Below, piece by piece: positions 1 through 8,180 of a stretch of 64,000 bases of DNA. Numbering within the stretch: position 1 is the stretch's first letter; every line of letters starts with the position of its first letter. The notes beneath the pieces were generated by a model. The model ran no database searches. It was not told where the DNA came from and was given only the letters and a program-made list of their open reading frames with translations. The stretch is from contig CAZIFC010000003.1 in the NCBI GenBank assembly GCA_964538355.1, forward strand, positions 1-64,000, given 5' to 3'. The translations under genes were made by a program, and so were the position numbers. Source of the stretch: Bilophila sp964538355. Lineage in GTDB: Bacteria; Desulfobacterota; Desulfovibrionia; Desulfovibrionales; Desulfovibrionaceae.

Positions 1-649
1 TATAAAATATATCTTTTTCAAAAAAATTCTTATTATTAAATGTATTAAATATCCATAGCAAATATGTCCTATGTTCTATATAAAATTGTTCACGAGCAAC
101 AATTGTTGTTAAAAAATCTGGGGATAGCTGTATCTCAAAGGCTATATTTTTACCATAGCATATGGCTTGAACATCAGGTCTAAATTTTCTTACATTTTGT
201 GATAATTTTAAAACGCTATTTTTGTATACGCTGGAGCAATTTTCATTGCTTAATATTAAATTATACAATATATTACATAGATTTTTATGTGCTTCTGACT
301 CTCTAACTCCATCGTATATTATAGCTCTAATCTGTTCTTTGCTAAGACTTTCATATCCTTTATGAATTGGACAAGATTTTGATTCTTTTGTATCTCGATG
401 ATAAAAATGTATACGTACATTTTCCCCGCCACCGCGTAAACTGACAGCCCCTCCGCATAATGCACATACAAAATATTTATTATTATTTTGAAAATTGTAT
501 TCTTCTTCATATCTATTATTAAATATTTTTTGTTCAGATTTTATATTGAGATAGTATTCTTTTAGATAATTATCTCCATCAAAAACTTCACCTGTTTTAT
601 TGTTTCGTACTTCTCTAACAATGCCACCTTTTTTTAAACGAGAAGCCAT
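1..649 (-). CDS. CoiA/DUF6035-like nuclease family protein, partial, AT-rich cargo gene
   Basis: An open frame runs leftwards from the ATG at 649 off the window edge (216 codons visible). GGAG lies five bases before the ATG, and an in-frame stop with no other start codon lies upstream. The N-terminal half has a zinc-finger-like pattern (CALCGG, then HFYH and SCPIH). The C-terminal part has RPDVQA followed by FEIQLS, which fits the PD-(D/E)xK nuclease core of CoiA/DUF6035-type proteins. The gene is very AT-rich whereas the phage is GC-rich, and it runs against the structural genes, sitting just before the portal gene. It is therefore probably a recently acquired cargo gene (moron). A role in defence or DNA uptake is inference only. 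Confidence 0.7.
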   Translation of the reverse strand, partial: MASRLKKGGIVREVRNNKTGEVFDGDNYLKEYYLNIKSEQKIFNNRYEEEYNFQNNNKYFVCALCGGAVSLRGGGENVRIHFYHRDTKESKSCPIHKGYESLSKEQIRAIIYDGVRESEAHKNLCNILYNLILSNENCSSVYKNSVLKLSQNVRKFRPDVQAICYGKNIAFEIQLSPDFLTTIVAREQFYIEHRTYLLWIFNTFNNKNFFEKDIFY

Positions 650-709
650 CTCTACTCCAACGCTATAATTAAAAGGATTTCCTCCGCACTCAACGCGCCC
701 TTTCCGGGC

Positions 710-758
710 AAAGCCTCCCCTTTTTCGTCATAGTAACGAGAAACGGGAGGCTTTTTTT
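710..758. terminator. Strong hairpin with T tract before the portal gene
   Basis: AAAGCCTCCC (710-719) pairs perfectly with GGGAGGCTTT (745-754), followed by a T run to 758. It can stop rightward transcription arriving from the left, and its stem also separates the divergent cargo gene. The GGGAGG of the right arm is the only Shine-Dalgarno-like sequence before the portal ATG at 761, so the ribosome site may be hidden in the stem. Confidence 0.7.
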
Positions 759-760
759 GT

Positions 761-2308
761 ATGGCAAACGGACTCTTCTTACCAGACGGAACCTTTCAGC
801 CGTTCCGGGCCAAAGACATGAGTACACAGCTGGCGACGCGCCAGAACGCCGGGATCACGCTGGGCGATCTGGGCGGTTGGCTGGACGTGTTGCCGGACCC
901 TGATCCCATCCTGCGAAAACGCGGGGACGAGCCGTCCGTGTTGTCGTCCCTTTCCGCCGATGATCAGGTGACGACGGCTCTGTTGAGCCGGAAAAACAGG
1001 GTGTTGAACTGTCCACACTTTGCGTTCCGGGCCGGAGCGCCGGACGGAGAGTCCGCTACGCCACAAGCTGAAGAATTGTACCGCCGTTTTGCCCGCGATC
1101 TGGAGCGAACGAACCTGCGGGGCATCATATCCGGCATTCTGGACGCCCCTTTCTTCGGCTTCACGCCGCTGGAACTGGTCTGGCGACGCGGCGACAATTG
1201 GTGGCACCTCGTTGACGTGGTGGCCCGTCCGCCGCACTGGTTCGCCTTCGACAATAAAAACAATTCCGTTTTTGTAGGCGAATGGGGGCCGTTCTGCGCG
1301 AATCCCCAGCCGCTGCCCGCCGGGAAGTTCATCATCGTTCAGCATCACGCAACATACGAAAATCCTTATGGCTTGCGGTTGCTCTCCCGCTGCCTGTGGC
1401 CTGTGGCGTTCAAGCGCGGCGGATTGCAGTTCTATAGCCGTTTTGTCGAGCGGCACGGGATGCCGTGGGTTGTGGGAGAGGCCCCGGCCAAGGCCCAACG
1501 CTCCGAAAAGCGCGTCATGGCGGCGGACCTATCACGCATGGTGCAGGACTGCGTGGCAGTAGTGCCGCACGGCTCCAAAATCGAATTTCTGACGGCAGGT
1601 CAGACACAAGGCGCACTGCACGAATCCTTTCTTGCCCGGCAAGACAAGGCGATCAGCAAAATTCTCATGGGTCAGACGCTCACCGTAGAAATGGAAGGGG
1701 AAAACTCCCTTGCCGCTGCCGAAACTCACAAAGGCGTAGCGGATGATCTGGCGGATGCGGACAAGGCAATGGTTGCGGATGCGTGGAACGAGATTGCGTG
1801 GCTCTACGCACAGGCCAACGCCGGGCCGGGGGTGCTGGCCCCGCTGGCGGCCTATGAAGAGCCGGAAGACCTGTCTGCGCGGGCTGATCTGGACAAAAAG
1901 CTCTTCGAAATCGGGGCACAGTTTACCGCCGAACACTTCATGGACAACTACGGCTTGAAGGAAACGGAATTCACTGTGGCAACGCAAACCAGTTCCGTTC
2001 CGGGTCTGAACTTTGCCGCCCCGGACGATTCCGAACCGCTGGTCGTGCAGGCGCAACGAAACCTTGACGCAGCGATCAAAAAGCTCCTGCCGGAAGCTCT
2101 GAAAACCAGCGGGGAATTTGTCACGCAGATTGAGAATGCGATTCGGGATGCCAAAACCTTTGACGAGGTGCAGCAATCTCTCGCGGAGCTGCTGGCCCCG
2201 AAACTTCGCCCCGGCGCACTGGAAGTGTTTCTTGCGCGAGTGATGACAGCGGCGGCCGGACACGGTGCGGCGGCCGTACAGACCGAAGCGGACGGGGACG
2301 GACAATGA
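761..2308 (+). CDS. Mu gp29-like portal protein (DUF935 family)
   Basis: This 515-residue protein forms the portal vertex through which phage DNA enters and leaves the head. Its length and opening (a short MANGLF leader followed by the DLGGWLDVLPDPDPILRKRG region) match DUF935 portal proteins of Mu-like phages. Its position directly before the MuF gene, with a 4-bp ATGA overlap, is the Mu order. The only ribosome-binding candidate is GGGAGG, 10 bases before the ATG and inside a terminator stem. The large terminase gene, which normally precedes it, is not in the window. The AT-rich cargo gene occupies the space just upstream. Confidence 0.93.
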   Translation: MANGLFLPDGTFQPFRAKDMSTQLATRQNAGITLGDLGGWLDVLPDPDPILRKRGDEPSVLSSLSADDQVTTALLSRKNRVLNCPHFAFRAGAPDGESATPQAEELYRRFARDLERTNLRGIISGILDAPFFGFTPLELVWRRGDNWWHLVDVVARPPHWFAFDNKNNSVFVGEWGPFCANPQPLPAGKFIIVQHHATYENPYGLRLLSRCLWPVAFKRGGLQFYSRFVERHGMPWVVGEAPAKAQRSEKRVMAADLSRMVQDCVAVVPHGSKIEFLTAGQTQGALHESFLARQDKAISKILMGQTLTVEMEGENSLAAAETHKGVADDLADADKAMVADAWNEIAWLYAQANAGPGVLAPLAAYEEPEDLSARADLDKKLFEIGAQFTAEHFMDNYGLKETEFTVATQTSSVPGLNFAAPDDSEPLVVQAQRNLDAAIKKLLPEALKTSGEFVTQIENAIRDAKTFDEVQQSLAELLAPKLRPGALEVFLARVMTAAAGHGAAAVQTEADGDGQ

Positions 2309-3756
2309 GCGGCATTCCCGGCTCGGAAATCCTCGCCCAACCCGTATCCCCGGATGCGGCGATTGCGTTCTGGAAACAGCGGGCCAAGCTGACGTGGCCG
2401 GAAGCCAAGGCACTGGCAGGCGGTGTGCGGCATCGGGCGTTCTATGTGACCGCGCTCGCCGAACGCGATCTTATCCAGACCGTAAGTGAGGGCATTCAGT
2501 CCGCATTGGAGAACGGGGACACGCTGGCGGGCTTCAAGAAGAACATTCTCGGTGTTATCGAGTCCGAAGGCTGGAAGGGGCAGCGGATTGAAAACATCTT
2601 TCGGACCAATGTTCAGACGGCCTACGCCGCCGGGCGCTACACCAAGATGCAGACCGTCAAAGAGGCTCGCCCCTATTGGCAATATGTCACCGTCGAAGAC
2701 AGGAGGCGGCGTCCATCCCACGCCATTCTGCACGGCGTCGTGTACCCGGCGGACCACGAATTCTGGGGCACGAACTACCCGCCGAATGGGTTCCGATGCC
2801 GCTGCACGGTCCGCACGTTGTCCGACAGACAAGTCAAGGCGCAAGGGCTGACGGTTCAGAAGGACATGCCGGGGGATTCCATGTACACGGACCCCAAAAC
2901 CGGCATGGAGTACCACGTCGCCAAGCCCGGAGCCGATCCGGGCTTCGACAACAACCCCGGCAAAGACTGGCTGGCCGGGCTTGACCTCAAGAAATACCCG
3001 GACCTGACGCCCAAAAGCTACGACGAACAGCGCGGAAACGCCGTTATCAACCCGGTTGCGAGTAATGAAGAGCTGGCGGCACAAATTCGCGTTCACGCCT
3101 CAGAGTTCATGCTGAATGGTGATGTTCGGAGAATCGTTTTTGACCATGAAGGCTACTTTATGGCGACAAACTCATGCGGGACTTTCTGGATCAGTCAACG
3201 CGACTTTTCCATGAGTGACGGCACGTTTAATCCTGCCGCAAACTTAAAAAAAGCATGGAACAAGATAGCGGGTGGAAAACCGCTTACCTTCCATGAAGAG
3301 TATTCAGTGGAGTCATTATGGCATGAAATCGTTCATAATAGGCAGACGCCAACCGATGCAGGGGGAAGAGAAACGGTTTCACGGCGCATGATGGAAACAG
3401 TGACCCAGTGGGTGGCCCGCCGAACATATCCGAGATTCATAGAGGCATTGGGTGGCAAGGCGGCCCATCAGGCGAAAGTCCTGAAGGAGGGCTATGGCTA
3501 CGGCGGCTATATCCGTAATTTTGATCGTTTACTTGAAGTTTTGGGTGTTGCCGATAGCCCGGACGCCCTGCGTTATTTTGAAGAGGTTTGCCAGACGACG
3601 GACAGAAAGGCGTACCAAGCGGCCATATCGGGCTATCTGGTGAAGAACGCGGACAAGCCGGTGAAAAAATCTGTCCTTAATAAGGTATTGGGGCAGACAA
3701 ACCTTGGGGCGTCACGCTTTGAAGACTTGCTACGCTTCTACACACTCGCCAGCTAA
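2305..3756 (+). CDS. MuF (gp30-like) head morphogenesis protein with C-terminal HExxH domain
   Basis: Residues about 1-195 are a MuF domain: the motif HGVVYPADHEFW followed by NYPPNGFRCRCTVR is typical of SPP1 gp7/Mu gp30 minor head proteins that sit near the portal. The protein is 483 residues and continues with an extra domain from about 240 to 483. That part contains SLWHEIVHNRQ with HEIVH at residues 340-344, the zinc-metallopeptidase HExxH pattern, and E356 or E364 as a possible third ligand. MuF proteins of other phages often carry C-terminal effector domains; a metallopeptidase-like one here is inferred from the motif only. The protein may be packaged and delivered with the DNA. Confidence 0.88.
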   Translation: MSGIPGSEILAQPVSPDAAIAFWKQRAKLTWPEAKALAGGVRHRAFYVTALAERDLIQTVSEGIQSALENGDTLAGFKKNILGVIESEGWKGQRIENIFRTNVQTAYAAGRYTKMQTVKEARPYWQYVTVEDRRRRPSHAILHGVVYPADHEFWGTNYPPNGFRCRCTVRTLSDRQVKAQGLTVQKDMPGDSMYTDPKTGMEYHVAKPGADPGFDNNPGKDWLAGLDLKKYPDLTPKSYDEQRGNAVINPVASNEELAAQIRVHASEFMLNGDVRRIVFDHEGYFMATNSCGTFWISQRDFSMSDGTFNPAANLKKAWNKIAGGKPLTFHEEYSVESLWHEIVHNRQTPTDAGGRETVSRRMMETVTQWVARRTYPRFIEALGGKAAHQAKVLKEGYGYGGYIRNFDRLLEVLGVADSPDALRYFEEVCQTTDRKAYQAAISGYLVKNADKPVKKSVLNKVLGQTNLGASRFEDLLRFYTLAS

Positions 3757-3981
3757 CAACGCTGCTTCAAGCTGGCGTTCAGGGCTTTCGATCTGCCTGT
3801 AGTAGGCTGCTGCTGTCCTCTTATCCCCGCGCCCCAAAAGTAACAGGTAAAGGCTGACGAGGTTGTGATCCTTGTCTTGGTCAAAGGATGCACGCGCAAA
3901 CGCCAGCTCTTCGCCCTCTGGGGTATAGCCGTAATGGGCTTCCACCTCTTCCGGTGTGGCAATATCAAAAAAGTTAGTCAT
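3730..3981 (-). CDS. Small acidic protein of unknown function, antisense to the head operon
   Basis: An 83-residue protein lies opposite the end of the MuF gene, overlapping it by 27 bp, in the only minus-strand slot of the head operon. I chose the ATG at 3981 (MTNFFDIATPEEVEAHYG), which has TTGGAG close upstream. A GTG at 4002 would add seven residues but has no ribosome site. The sequence is Glu/Asp-rich and probably helical, and it is not a plain shadow because the opposite strand is mostly intergenic. I do not recognise the family. Its position beside a MuF effector-like domain suggests an immunity or accessory role, which is speculation. Confidence 0.55.
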   Translation of the reverse strand: MTNFFDIATPEEVEAHYGYTPEGEELAFARASFDQDKDHNLVSLYLLLLGRGDKRTAAAYYRQIESPERQLEAALLAGECVEA

Positions 3982-4028
3982 GGCTCCAAAATATCCCGGC
4001 ACAGGGGAACAGTCAATGAGGTGAAACG

Positions 4029-4955
4029 ATGGAATCGGAAAAATGGATCGAAATCGCCCGGACAGGGACGTTTACGGACAGCATGGGGCGGCCCCAGACG
4101 TTTACGGATACGGACCTTGCCGCGATTGCGGCGGGGTACAACCCCGAAAAACGGGATGCACCGCTGGTGTTCGGTCATCCGAAAGACAACGCCCCGGCCT
4201 TCGGGTGGGTTCGGAAAGTGGAAAAACGTGGACAAAAATTGTTCGCGCTGTTCGCGCACGTTCCGGGCGTGGTCAAGGATTTAGTGGCACAACAGCATTA
4301 CCGCCACGTTTCCATGTCGCTCATGCCGGATCGGGTGACCCTACGGCATGTGGCCCTGCTGGGGGCGGCGCAACCCGCGATCGACGGACTGCAAGCGGTG
4401 GAACTCGCGGACGGTGAAGGCGCGATCAACATTGCCCTTGCCGACACACACGGAGGAACTATGGACGAACAGGAATTGCAACGAAAAATTGGTCAGATGC
4501 AGGCGCAGATCGAACAGCTCACCATGGAAAAGGCCACGCTTGAAAAACAGCTTGCCGACGCCACGGCGGGCAAAGACAACGCCGAAAGCGGCAAGGCTGA
4601 CGCAGAAAAGAAGGCCGAAGACCTTGGCGCGGAATTCGCCGCCTACCGGGGCAAAATTGAGAGTGAACGCCGGGAAGGCCGCATCGCCGGGCTGATCAAG
4701 GCCGGGAAGGTGAAGCCTGCGGAAAAGGAAAGCGTGCTGTCTTTCGCCGCCAAGCTGGCGGCTGTTGACGGTACGGTGGACTTTGCCGCCCCTGACGGAA
4801 CCCGCGAGGCGGTAACGGCAGAAGAGCGCTACTTCCGCGAACTTGAGGCCCGACCTGTTGACGAGCGCTTTGCCGACTTCGCCGCGCCTGTCCCCGGTCA
4901 TGCTACGCCGCAGACCCCCGCCTACAACGCTGCCGAAATGGCCGCCAAACTGTAG
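4029..4955 (+). CDS. Mu gpI-like prohead protease with scaffold C-terminal half
   Basis: The N-terminal 140 residues (IARTGTFTDSMGRPQTFTDTDL, later FGHPKDNAPAFGWV and YRHVSMSL) match the Mu I protease, a serine protease that cleaves scaffold during head maturation. His in the FGHP region and Ser in the HVSMSL region fit the family catalytic positions. From about residue 145 the chain becomes a long charged coiled coil rich in Lys, Glu and Gln, the scaffold part. Total length is 308 residues. An internal ATG with its own strong ribosome site allows separate production of the scaffold (see 4461). The gene lies between MuF and the decoration protein. Confidence 0.9.
   Translation: MESEKWIEIARTGTFTDSMGRPQTFTDTDLAAIAAGYNPEKRDAPLVFGHPKDNAPAFGWVRKVEKRGQKLFALFAHVPGVVKDLVAQQHYRHVSMSLMPDRVTLRHVALLGAAQPAIDGLQAVELADGEGAINIALADTHGGTMDEQELQRKIGQMQAQIEQLTMEKATLEKQLADATAGKDNAESGKADAEKKAEDLGAEFAAYRGKIESERREGRIAGLIKAGKVKPAEKESVLSFAAKLAAVDGTVDFAAPDGTREAVTAEERYFRELEARPVDERFADFAAPVPGHATPQTPAYNAAEMAAKL
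4461..4955 (+). CDS. Internal-start scaffold protein (Mu gpZ-like), in frame with the protease gene
   Basis: GGAGG at 4452-4456 lies four bases before an in-frame ATG at 4461, exactly at the join between the protease domain and the coiled-coil part. In Mu and other tailed phages the scaffold is made from such an internal start so that it outnumbers the protease. The product would be 164 residues, beginning MDEQELQRKIGQ, mostly helical and highly charged. Confidence 0.75.
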   Translation: MDEQELQRKIGQMQAQIEQLTMEKATLEKQLADATAGKDNAESGKADAEKKAEDLGAEFAAYRGKIESERREGRIAGLIKAGKVKPAEKESVLSFAAKLAAVDGTVDFAAPDGTREAVTAEERYFRELEARPVDERFADFAAPVPGHATPQTPAYNAAEMAAKL

Positions 4956-4985
4956 GCCGTTCGGCGGCACAAAGGAGTTCATACC

Positions 4986-5648
4986 ATGAATGAAGGTTTT
5001 CTCGGAAAATTCTCGTTTGGCGGCGAACGAGCTGCCACGGACGATCACCCGGTTATTCTGCACGCGCTGCCGCTCGATCCGTCCGTAACCTCCAAACTGG
5101 AGGTGGGCACACTGCTGCGCCGAGTCCCTGTCACGGAAGCCGTGCCTGCCGTTGAGGCCGTAACCGAAACGGCTACGGCAACCAAGGGCGCGGGCAATAC
5201 CGGCGTAACTGCCGCAACCGTGACGGCGGCGACGTTTAAAACCGCCGTCTCCAACGTCGCCGGAACCTATGCGTTCAGCTACGACGGCACGGCGTGGAAG
5301 CTGTCCGGCTTGAGCGTCGGTTTGGATACATACGGCGTGACTGTGACCGGTACGCCCGCGTCCGGGGATACGGTTTCCGTTGTCTTCACGGCTGCCGTGG
5401 CGGCGAAAGAGGCTGGGAGCAAGACCGTTGATTCCCTGTGGAAGCCCTACCTTTCCACGGACAGCGCGGTGACTCCCGCCGCTGTGGTGGATATGCCCTG
5501 CGATCCTGCGGGGAGTCACGGAGAAAAGAGCGTTATCGCGGTTGTCCACGGTACGGTCAAGACCCGGCTGCTCATCACGGGGGACGGGAAAGCGGCTACA
5601 GGAATCCAGCTTGCCCAGCTCATGGAAAACGGTGTTTTTGCCGTCTAA
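4986..5648 (+). CDS. Head decoration protein (phage D-like)
   Basis: A 220-residue protein lies between the scaffold and the major capsid genes, the usual place for a head decoration or stabilising protein. The N terminus (KFSFGG, then HPVILHALPLDPSV) and C terminus (GILITGDGK-like region, AQLMENGVFAV) resemble lambda-D-type decoration proteins. The middle, about residues 75-130, is a Thr/Val/Ala-rich beta segment that looks like an inserted domain. The family is recognised by context and general pattern rather than by a diagnostic motif. Confidence 0.7.
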   Translation: MNEGFLGKFSFGGERAATDDHPVILHALPLDPSVTSKLEVGTLLRRVPVTEAVPAVEAVTETATATKGAGNTGVTAATVTAATFKTAVSNVAGTYAFSYDGTAWKLSGLSVGLDTYGVTVTGTPASGDTVSVVFTAAVAAKEAGSKTVDSLWKPYLSTDSAVTPAAVVDMPCDPAGSHGEKSVIAVVHGTVKTRLLITGDGKAATGIQLAQLMENGVFAV

Positions 5649-5663
5649 CCAAAAGGAATCGTT

Positions 5664-6665
5664 ATGCTTGCACAGTTGAAGGGGCTGTTTGCCCCGCAGT
5701 CCATCGCAATGGCGCTCAAAGAGCTGCCGCCGATGGAAACCACGATCATGGACAGCCTGTTCAAACAGCGTCCCACGCACCCCATGCCGCTGATCGGCAT
5801 TTCCGATTTGGTATCGGTGGTCCAGACCGTCCCGGTGGTGCGCCGCGACGGCACGCCGATCTCGCTCAAGGGTGAAACGGCCAGCATGGAATTTATTGCG
5901 CCCTTGCCGATCAAGGTCAAAATCCCGGTGACGGCCAGCGAACTGAACGATCTGGGGATGATCTTCAAGGATCAATCCGCCGTGTCCGCATGGCGAACCC
6001 GGAAGGTCGAACAGATTCGCCAGACCATCCGCAACACCACGGAAGCCATGTGTACCGTGGTGGCGACCACGGGCAAGCTGACGTGGCCGGTGGAAACGGA
6101 AGGCGGACGTCGTGAAACCTACGAAGTGGATTACGGCCCGCTGCTGACCTATACGCCCGACGCCAAGCTGTCCGCTGCCTCCAAACTGCCCGACGTGTAC
6201 AAGCTGCTGCGGAACATGGATCAGACGATCAAACAGGCGGGCATCGGCGGCAACGTCGAGTTCTGGGCTGGTTCCGACGTCGTGTCTGCGCTGCTGGGTA
6301 TCGTGGAATCGTACACGTCTACGGTGCAGGACAAACAGCCGTACACGGTCAAGCTGGACGAAGGACAGATTAAGGTCGGCAACTACACGATCCGGTTCAT
6401 GGATGAAACCTACCCGAATCCCGAAGACGAAACGGAGTGGCTGCCGAAGCTGGACGCCAAGACGCTGCTGGCCGTGGCCTCCAACGTGCCGGGCGCAGTG
6501 TGGTACTGCGCCATTGATTCCATCAGTGCGAACAACGCGGCTACACCGCTGCACATCGTGCCCGTGGCCCGTCAGGATGACAGCGGCATCATGCTGATTG
6601 GACAGGCAAAACCGCTTCCTGCCCGTGCGTCTCGTGCCTCGTGCAAGGCTGTTGTGGTTGATTAG
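5664..6665 (+). CDS. Major capsid protein (phage capsid E-like)
   Basis: The 333-residue product has features of lambda-E-type capsid proteins: PVVRRDGTPISLKGETASMEFIAPLPIKVKIPVTASELN near the start, then RQTIRNTTEAM, and GNYTIRFMDETYPNP with LLAVASNVPGAVWYCAIDS near the end. It follows scaffold and decoration genes directly, and AAGGA lies eight bases before the ATG. The capsid E family contrasts with the gpT capsid of Mu itself, so the head module is probably mosaic. The next 110 bp carry a hairpin and a palindrome before the neck genes start. Confidence 0.88.
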   Translation: MLAQLKGLFAPQSIAMALKELPPMETTIMDSLFKQRPTHPMPLIGISDLVSVVQTVPVVRRDGTPISLKGETASMEFIAPLPIKVKIPVTASELNDLGMIFKDQSAVSAWRTRKVEQIRQTIRNTTEAMCTVVATTGKLTWPVETEGGRRETYEVDYGPLLTYTPDAKLSAASKLPDVYKLLRNMDQTIKQAGIGGNVEFWAGSDVVSALLGIVESYTSTVQDKQPYTVKLDEGQIKVGNYTIRFMDETYPNPEDETEWLPKLDAKTLLAVASNVPGAVWYCAIDSISANNAATPLHIVPVARQDDSGIMLIGQAKPLPARASRASCKAVVVD

Positions 6666-6675
6666 GCCCGAAAAA

Positions 6676-6709
6676 GCCCGTTCAGGGGTGTTTGCGTCTC
6701 TGGACGGGC
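6676..6709 (+). other. Ten-base-pair RNA hairpin after the capsid gene
   Basis: GCCCGTTCAG (6676-6685) pairs with CTGGACGGGC (6700-6709), including one G-U pair, around a 14-base loop. There is no T tract. It may slow degradation of the capsid mRNA or act as a weak terminator. Confidence 0.5.
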
Positions 6710-6726
6710 CAGCGGCAGAGTAAACC

Positions 6727-6755
6727 TTTTGGACTAGTCCAAAACTAGTCCAAAA
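6727..6755. promoter_or_regulatory. Perfect 18-bp palindrome with an extra half-site
   Basis: TTTTGGACTAGTCCAAAA at 6727-6744 is a perfect palindrome, and the half-site ACTAGTCCAAAA is repeated at 6744-6755. It lies 21 bp before the neck gene start at 6776, between head and tail modules. Its symmetry suits a dimeric DNA-binding protein. No matching site was seen elsewhere in the window. Confidence 0.5.
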
Positions 6756-6775
6756 CGCCGAAAAAGGGGATGCCC

Positions 6776-7201
6776 ATGCTTTTGTGTGACCGCGCCGCCA
6801 TTGTTGATCTGCTGCACGTCAAATATGTGACCTCCTGCGAAAAACAGAATCCGGGGATTGTCGAACGAACGATCGAGGCCGTGTCCGGGGAAGTCGGGGA
6901 CGCGCTGGCCTACCGCTATCCCCAGCCGTGGCCGTATGTGCCGGAGCTTGTCCGGTATATCGCGGCCGTGATCAGCGCGTATCGTGTCGTGGAAGCGATC
7001 ACCTCTCTGGTGTCCAGTGAAGCCAGCTCCGACAATGAATGGCTGCCGCTGCAAAAACAGTGGCGGTACTGTACGGACCTGCTGGCCTCCATCGCCGCCG
7101 GAAAGACGAAACTCCCGCTCGACGAGGCCAACCCTGATAGGGAAGAAGCCAGCGTAGCGGTAGTGAGCCGTCCGGCACTGTTCGACCTGCGAGGTTTTTG
7201 A
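6776..7201 (+). CDS. Mu gp36-like neck protein (DUF1320)
   Basis: The 141-residue protein begins MLLCDRAAIVDLLHVKYV when started at the ATG at 6776, six bases after AAGGGG; the ATG at 6770 lies directly on the ribosome site and is less likely. The pattern of an N-terminal helix, VSGEVGDALAYRYPQPWPYVPELVRYIAAVISAYRVVE, and a C-terminal tail matches DUF1320 (Mu gp36), a head-tail joining protein. It is followed after one base by the virion morphogenesis gene. Confidence 0.85.
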   Translation: MLLCDRAAIVDLLHVKYVTSCEKQNPGIVERTIEAVSGEVGDALAYRYPQPWPYVPELVRYIAAVISAYRVVEAITSLVSSEASSDNEWLPLQKQWRYCTDLLASIAAGKTKLPLDEANPDREEASVAVVSRPALFDLRGF

Positions 7202-7202
7202 C

Positions 7203-7649
7203 ATGGCGAAAAGCGGTGTCTCGCTCAACTGGGGCGGACTGGACAAGGTTCTCGGCAATGCAGCCCGGCACATGGCCAACCGCAAGGCACTCATGACGAC
7301 GATCGGTGAGGCGCTGGTATCCGGCACAATCACGCGGTTTGAGAATGAGGAGGCCCCGGACGGGACAGCGTGGGAACCGTCGCGCCGGGCATCCGGCGCG
7401 GACGGCCAGACGCTGACGGACACCGCCCGACTGCGGAACTCCATTGACTCGCAGGCCACGGACGATCTGGTCATGGTGGGCAGCAATGTTGCCTACGCCC
7501 GGATTCACCAGCTCGGCGGCAAGGCAGGGCGCGGTCACAAGGTCACGATTCCGCCCCGCCCGTACCTTGGCGTCAGCAAAACGGATGTGGAAGAGGTCAA
7601 GGGCATTCTCACGGACTTTCTGTCCGGCGCGTTCTCAATCCGGGGGTAG
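7203..7649 (+). CDS. Phage virion morphogenesis protein (Mu gpG/P2 gpS-like tail completion)
   Basis: The 148-residue product contains GTAWEPSRRA, TGDTARLRNSI-like TLTDTARLRNSI, VGSNVAYARIHQLGGKAGRGHKVTIPPRPYLG, the hallmark stretch of the virion morphogenesis family that completes the tail or joins it to the head. It lies in a tight series with one base from the previous stop. Confidence 0.9.
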   Translation: MAKSGVSLNWGGLDKVLGNAARHMANRKALMTTIGEALVSGTITRFENEEAPDGTAWEPSRRASGADGQTLTDTARLRNSIDSQATDDLVMVGSNVAYARIHQLGGKAGRGHKVTIPPRPYLGVSKTDVEEVKGILTDFLSGAFSIRG

Positions 7650-7654
7650 TAGTT

Positions 7655-8179
7655 GTGCGGGACTTTGCAACAGACAGTATCACACGGGCGGCCCTGTCCG
7701 CCGGGCTGCCCTCTGCGGAAGCCGTGATCCTATTGACGAAAAAAGACAATCTGACGCTCGATCGTCCGCGCATCGAGCTGCAATGCCTGCTCGAAAAATA
7801 CGAACGATCCGGGCGAAAGCTGGCAATCCGCAGGACGGAGACGGACAAGGTGGAACGCCGGGAACTGTATACGGCGCGGCTTGACGTGGCCGCCAACGTG
7901 CTGGCCGACGATCAGGCTTGGCTGTCCGCCTTCTGCTACGCCTTTGTCGCGGCCCTTCCGCGCGGGGCGTCCGATGCACACGGCAACTGGGTCAAAGTCC
8001 GGGTCCAGAAGGCCACGCCGGGCAGACCCCCGGATTTGCGCGTTGGGGACGACGTGATCGACGTTTTCACCAAGGTCAATCAACTATTCGTCCTCTCATT
8101 CACGGGCCGCGTCACGGCTGACGAGATGACGCCGCTCATCCAGACAGTAACCATCAATCCACCAACGTGGGAGACCTGA
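7655..8179 (+). CDS. Phage neck/tail-terminator-position protein, GTG start
   Basis: A 174-residue protein starts at GTG 7655, nine bases after GGGGG. It sits between the tail completion gene and the sheath gene, where Mu-like phages encode gp37 and a tail terminator. The fold looks mixed alpha/beta with VRVQKATPGRPPDLRVGDDVIDVFTKVNQLFVLSFTGRVT near the end. I do not recognise a diagnostic motif, so the role rests on position. Confidence 0.65.
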   Translation: MRDFATDSITRAALSAGLPSAEAVILLTKKDNLTLDRPRIELQCLLEKYERSGRKLAIRRTETDKVERRELYTARLDVAANVLADDQAWLSAFCYAFVAALPRGASDAHGNWVKVRVQKATPGRPPDLRVGDDVIDVFTKVNQLFVLSFTGRVTADEMTPLIQTVTINPPTWET

Positions 8180-8180
8180 T

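Noticed and set aside
4341..6554. A 737-codon minus-strand frame in the head region
   Set aside because: Shadow of the scaffold, decoration and capsid genes; His/Arg/Gly-rich and without any motif.
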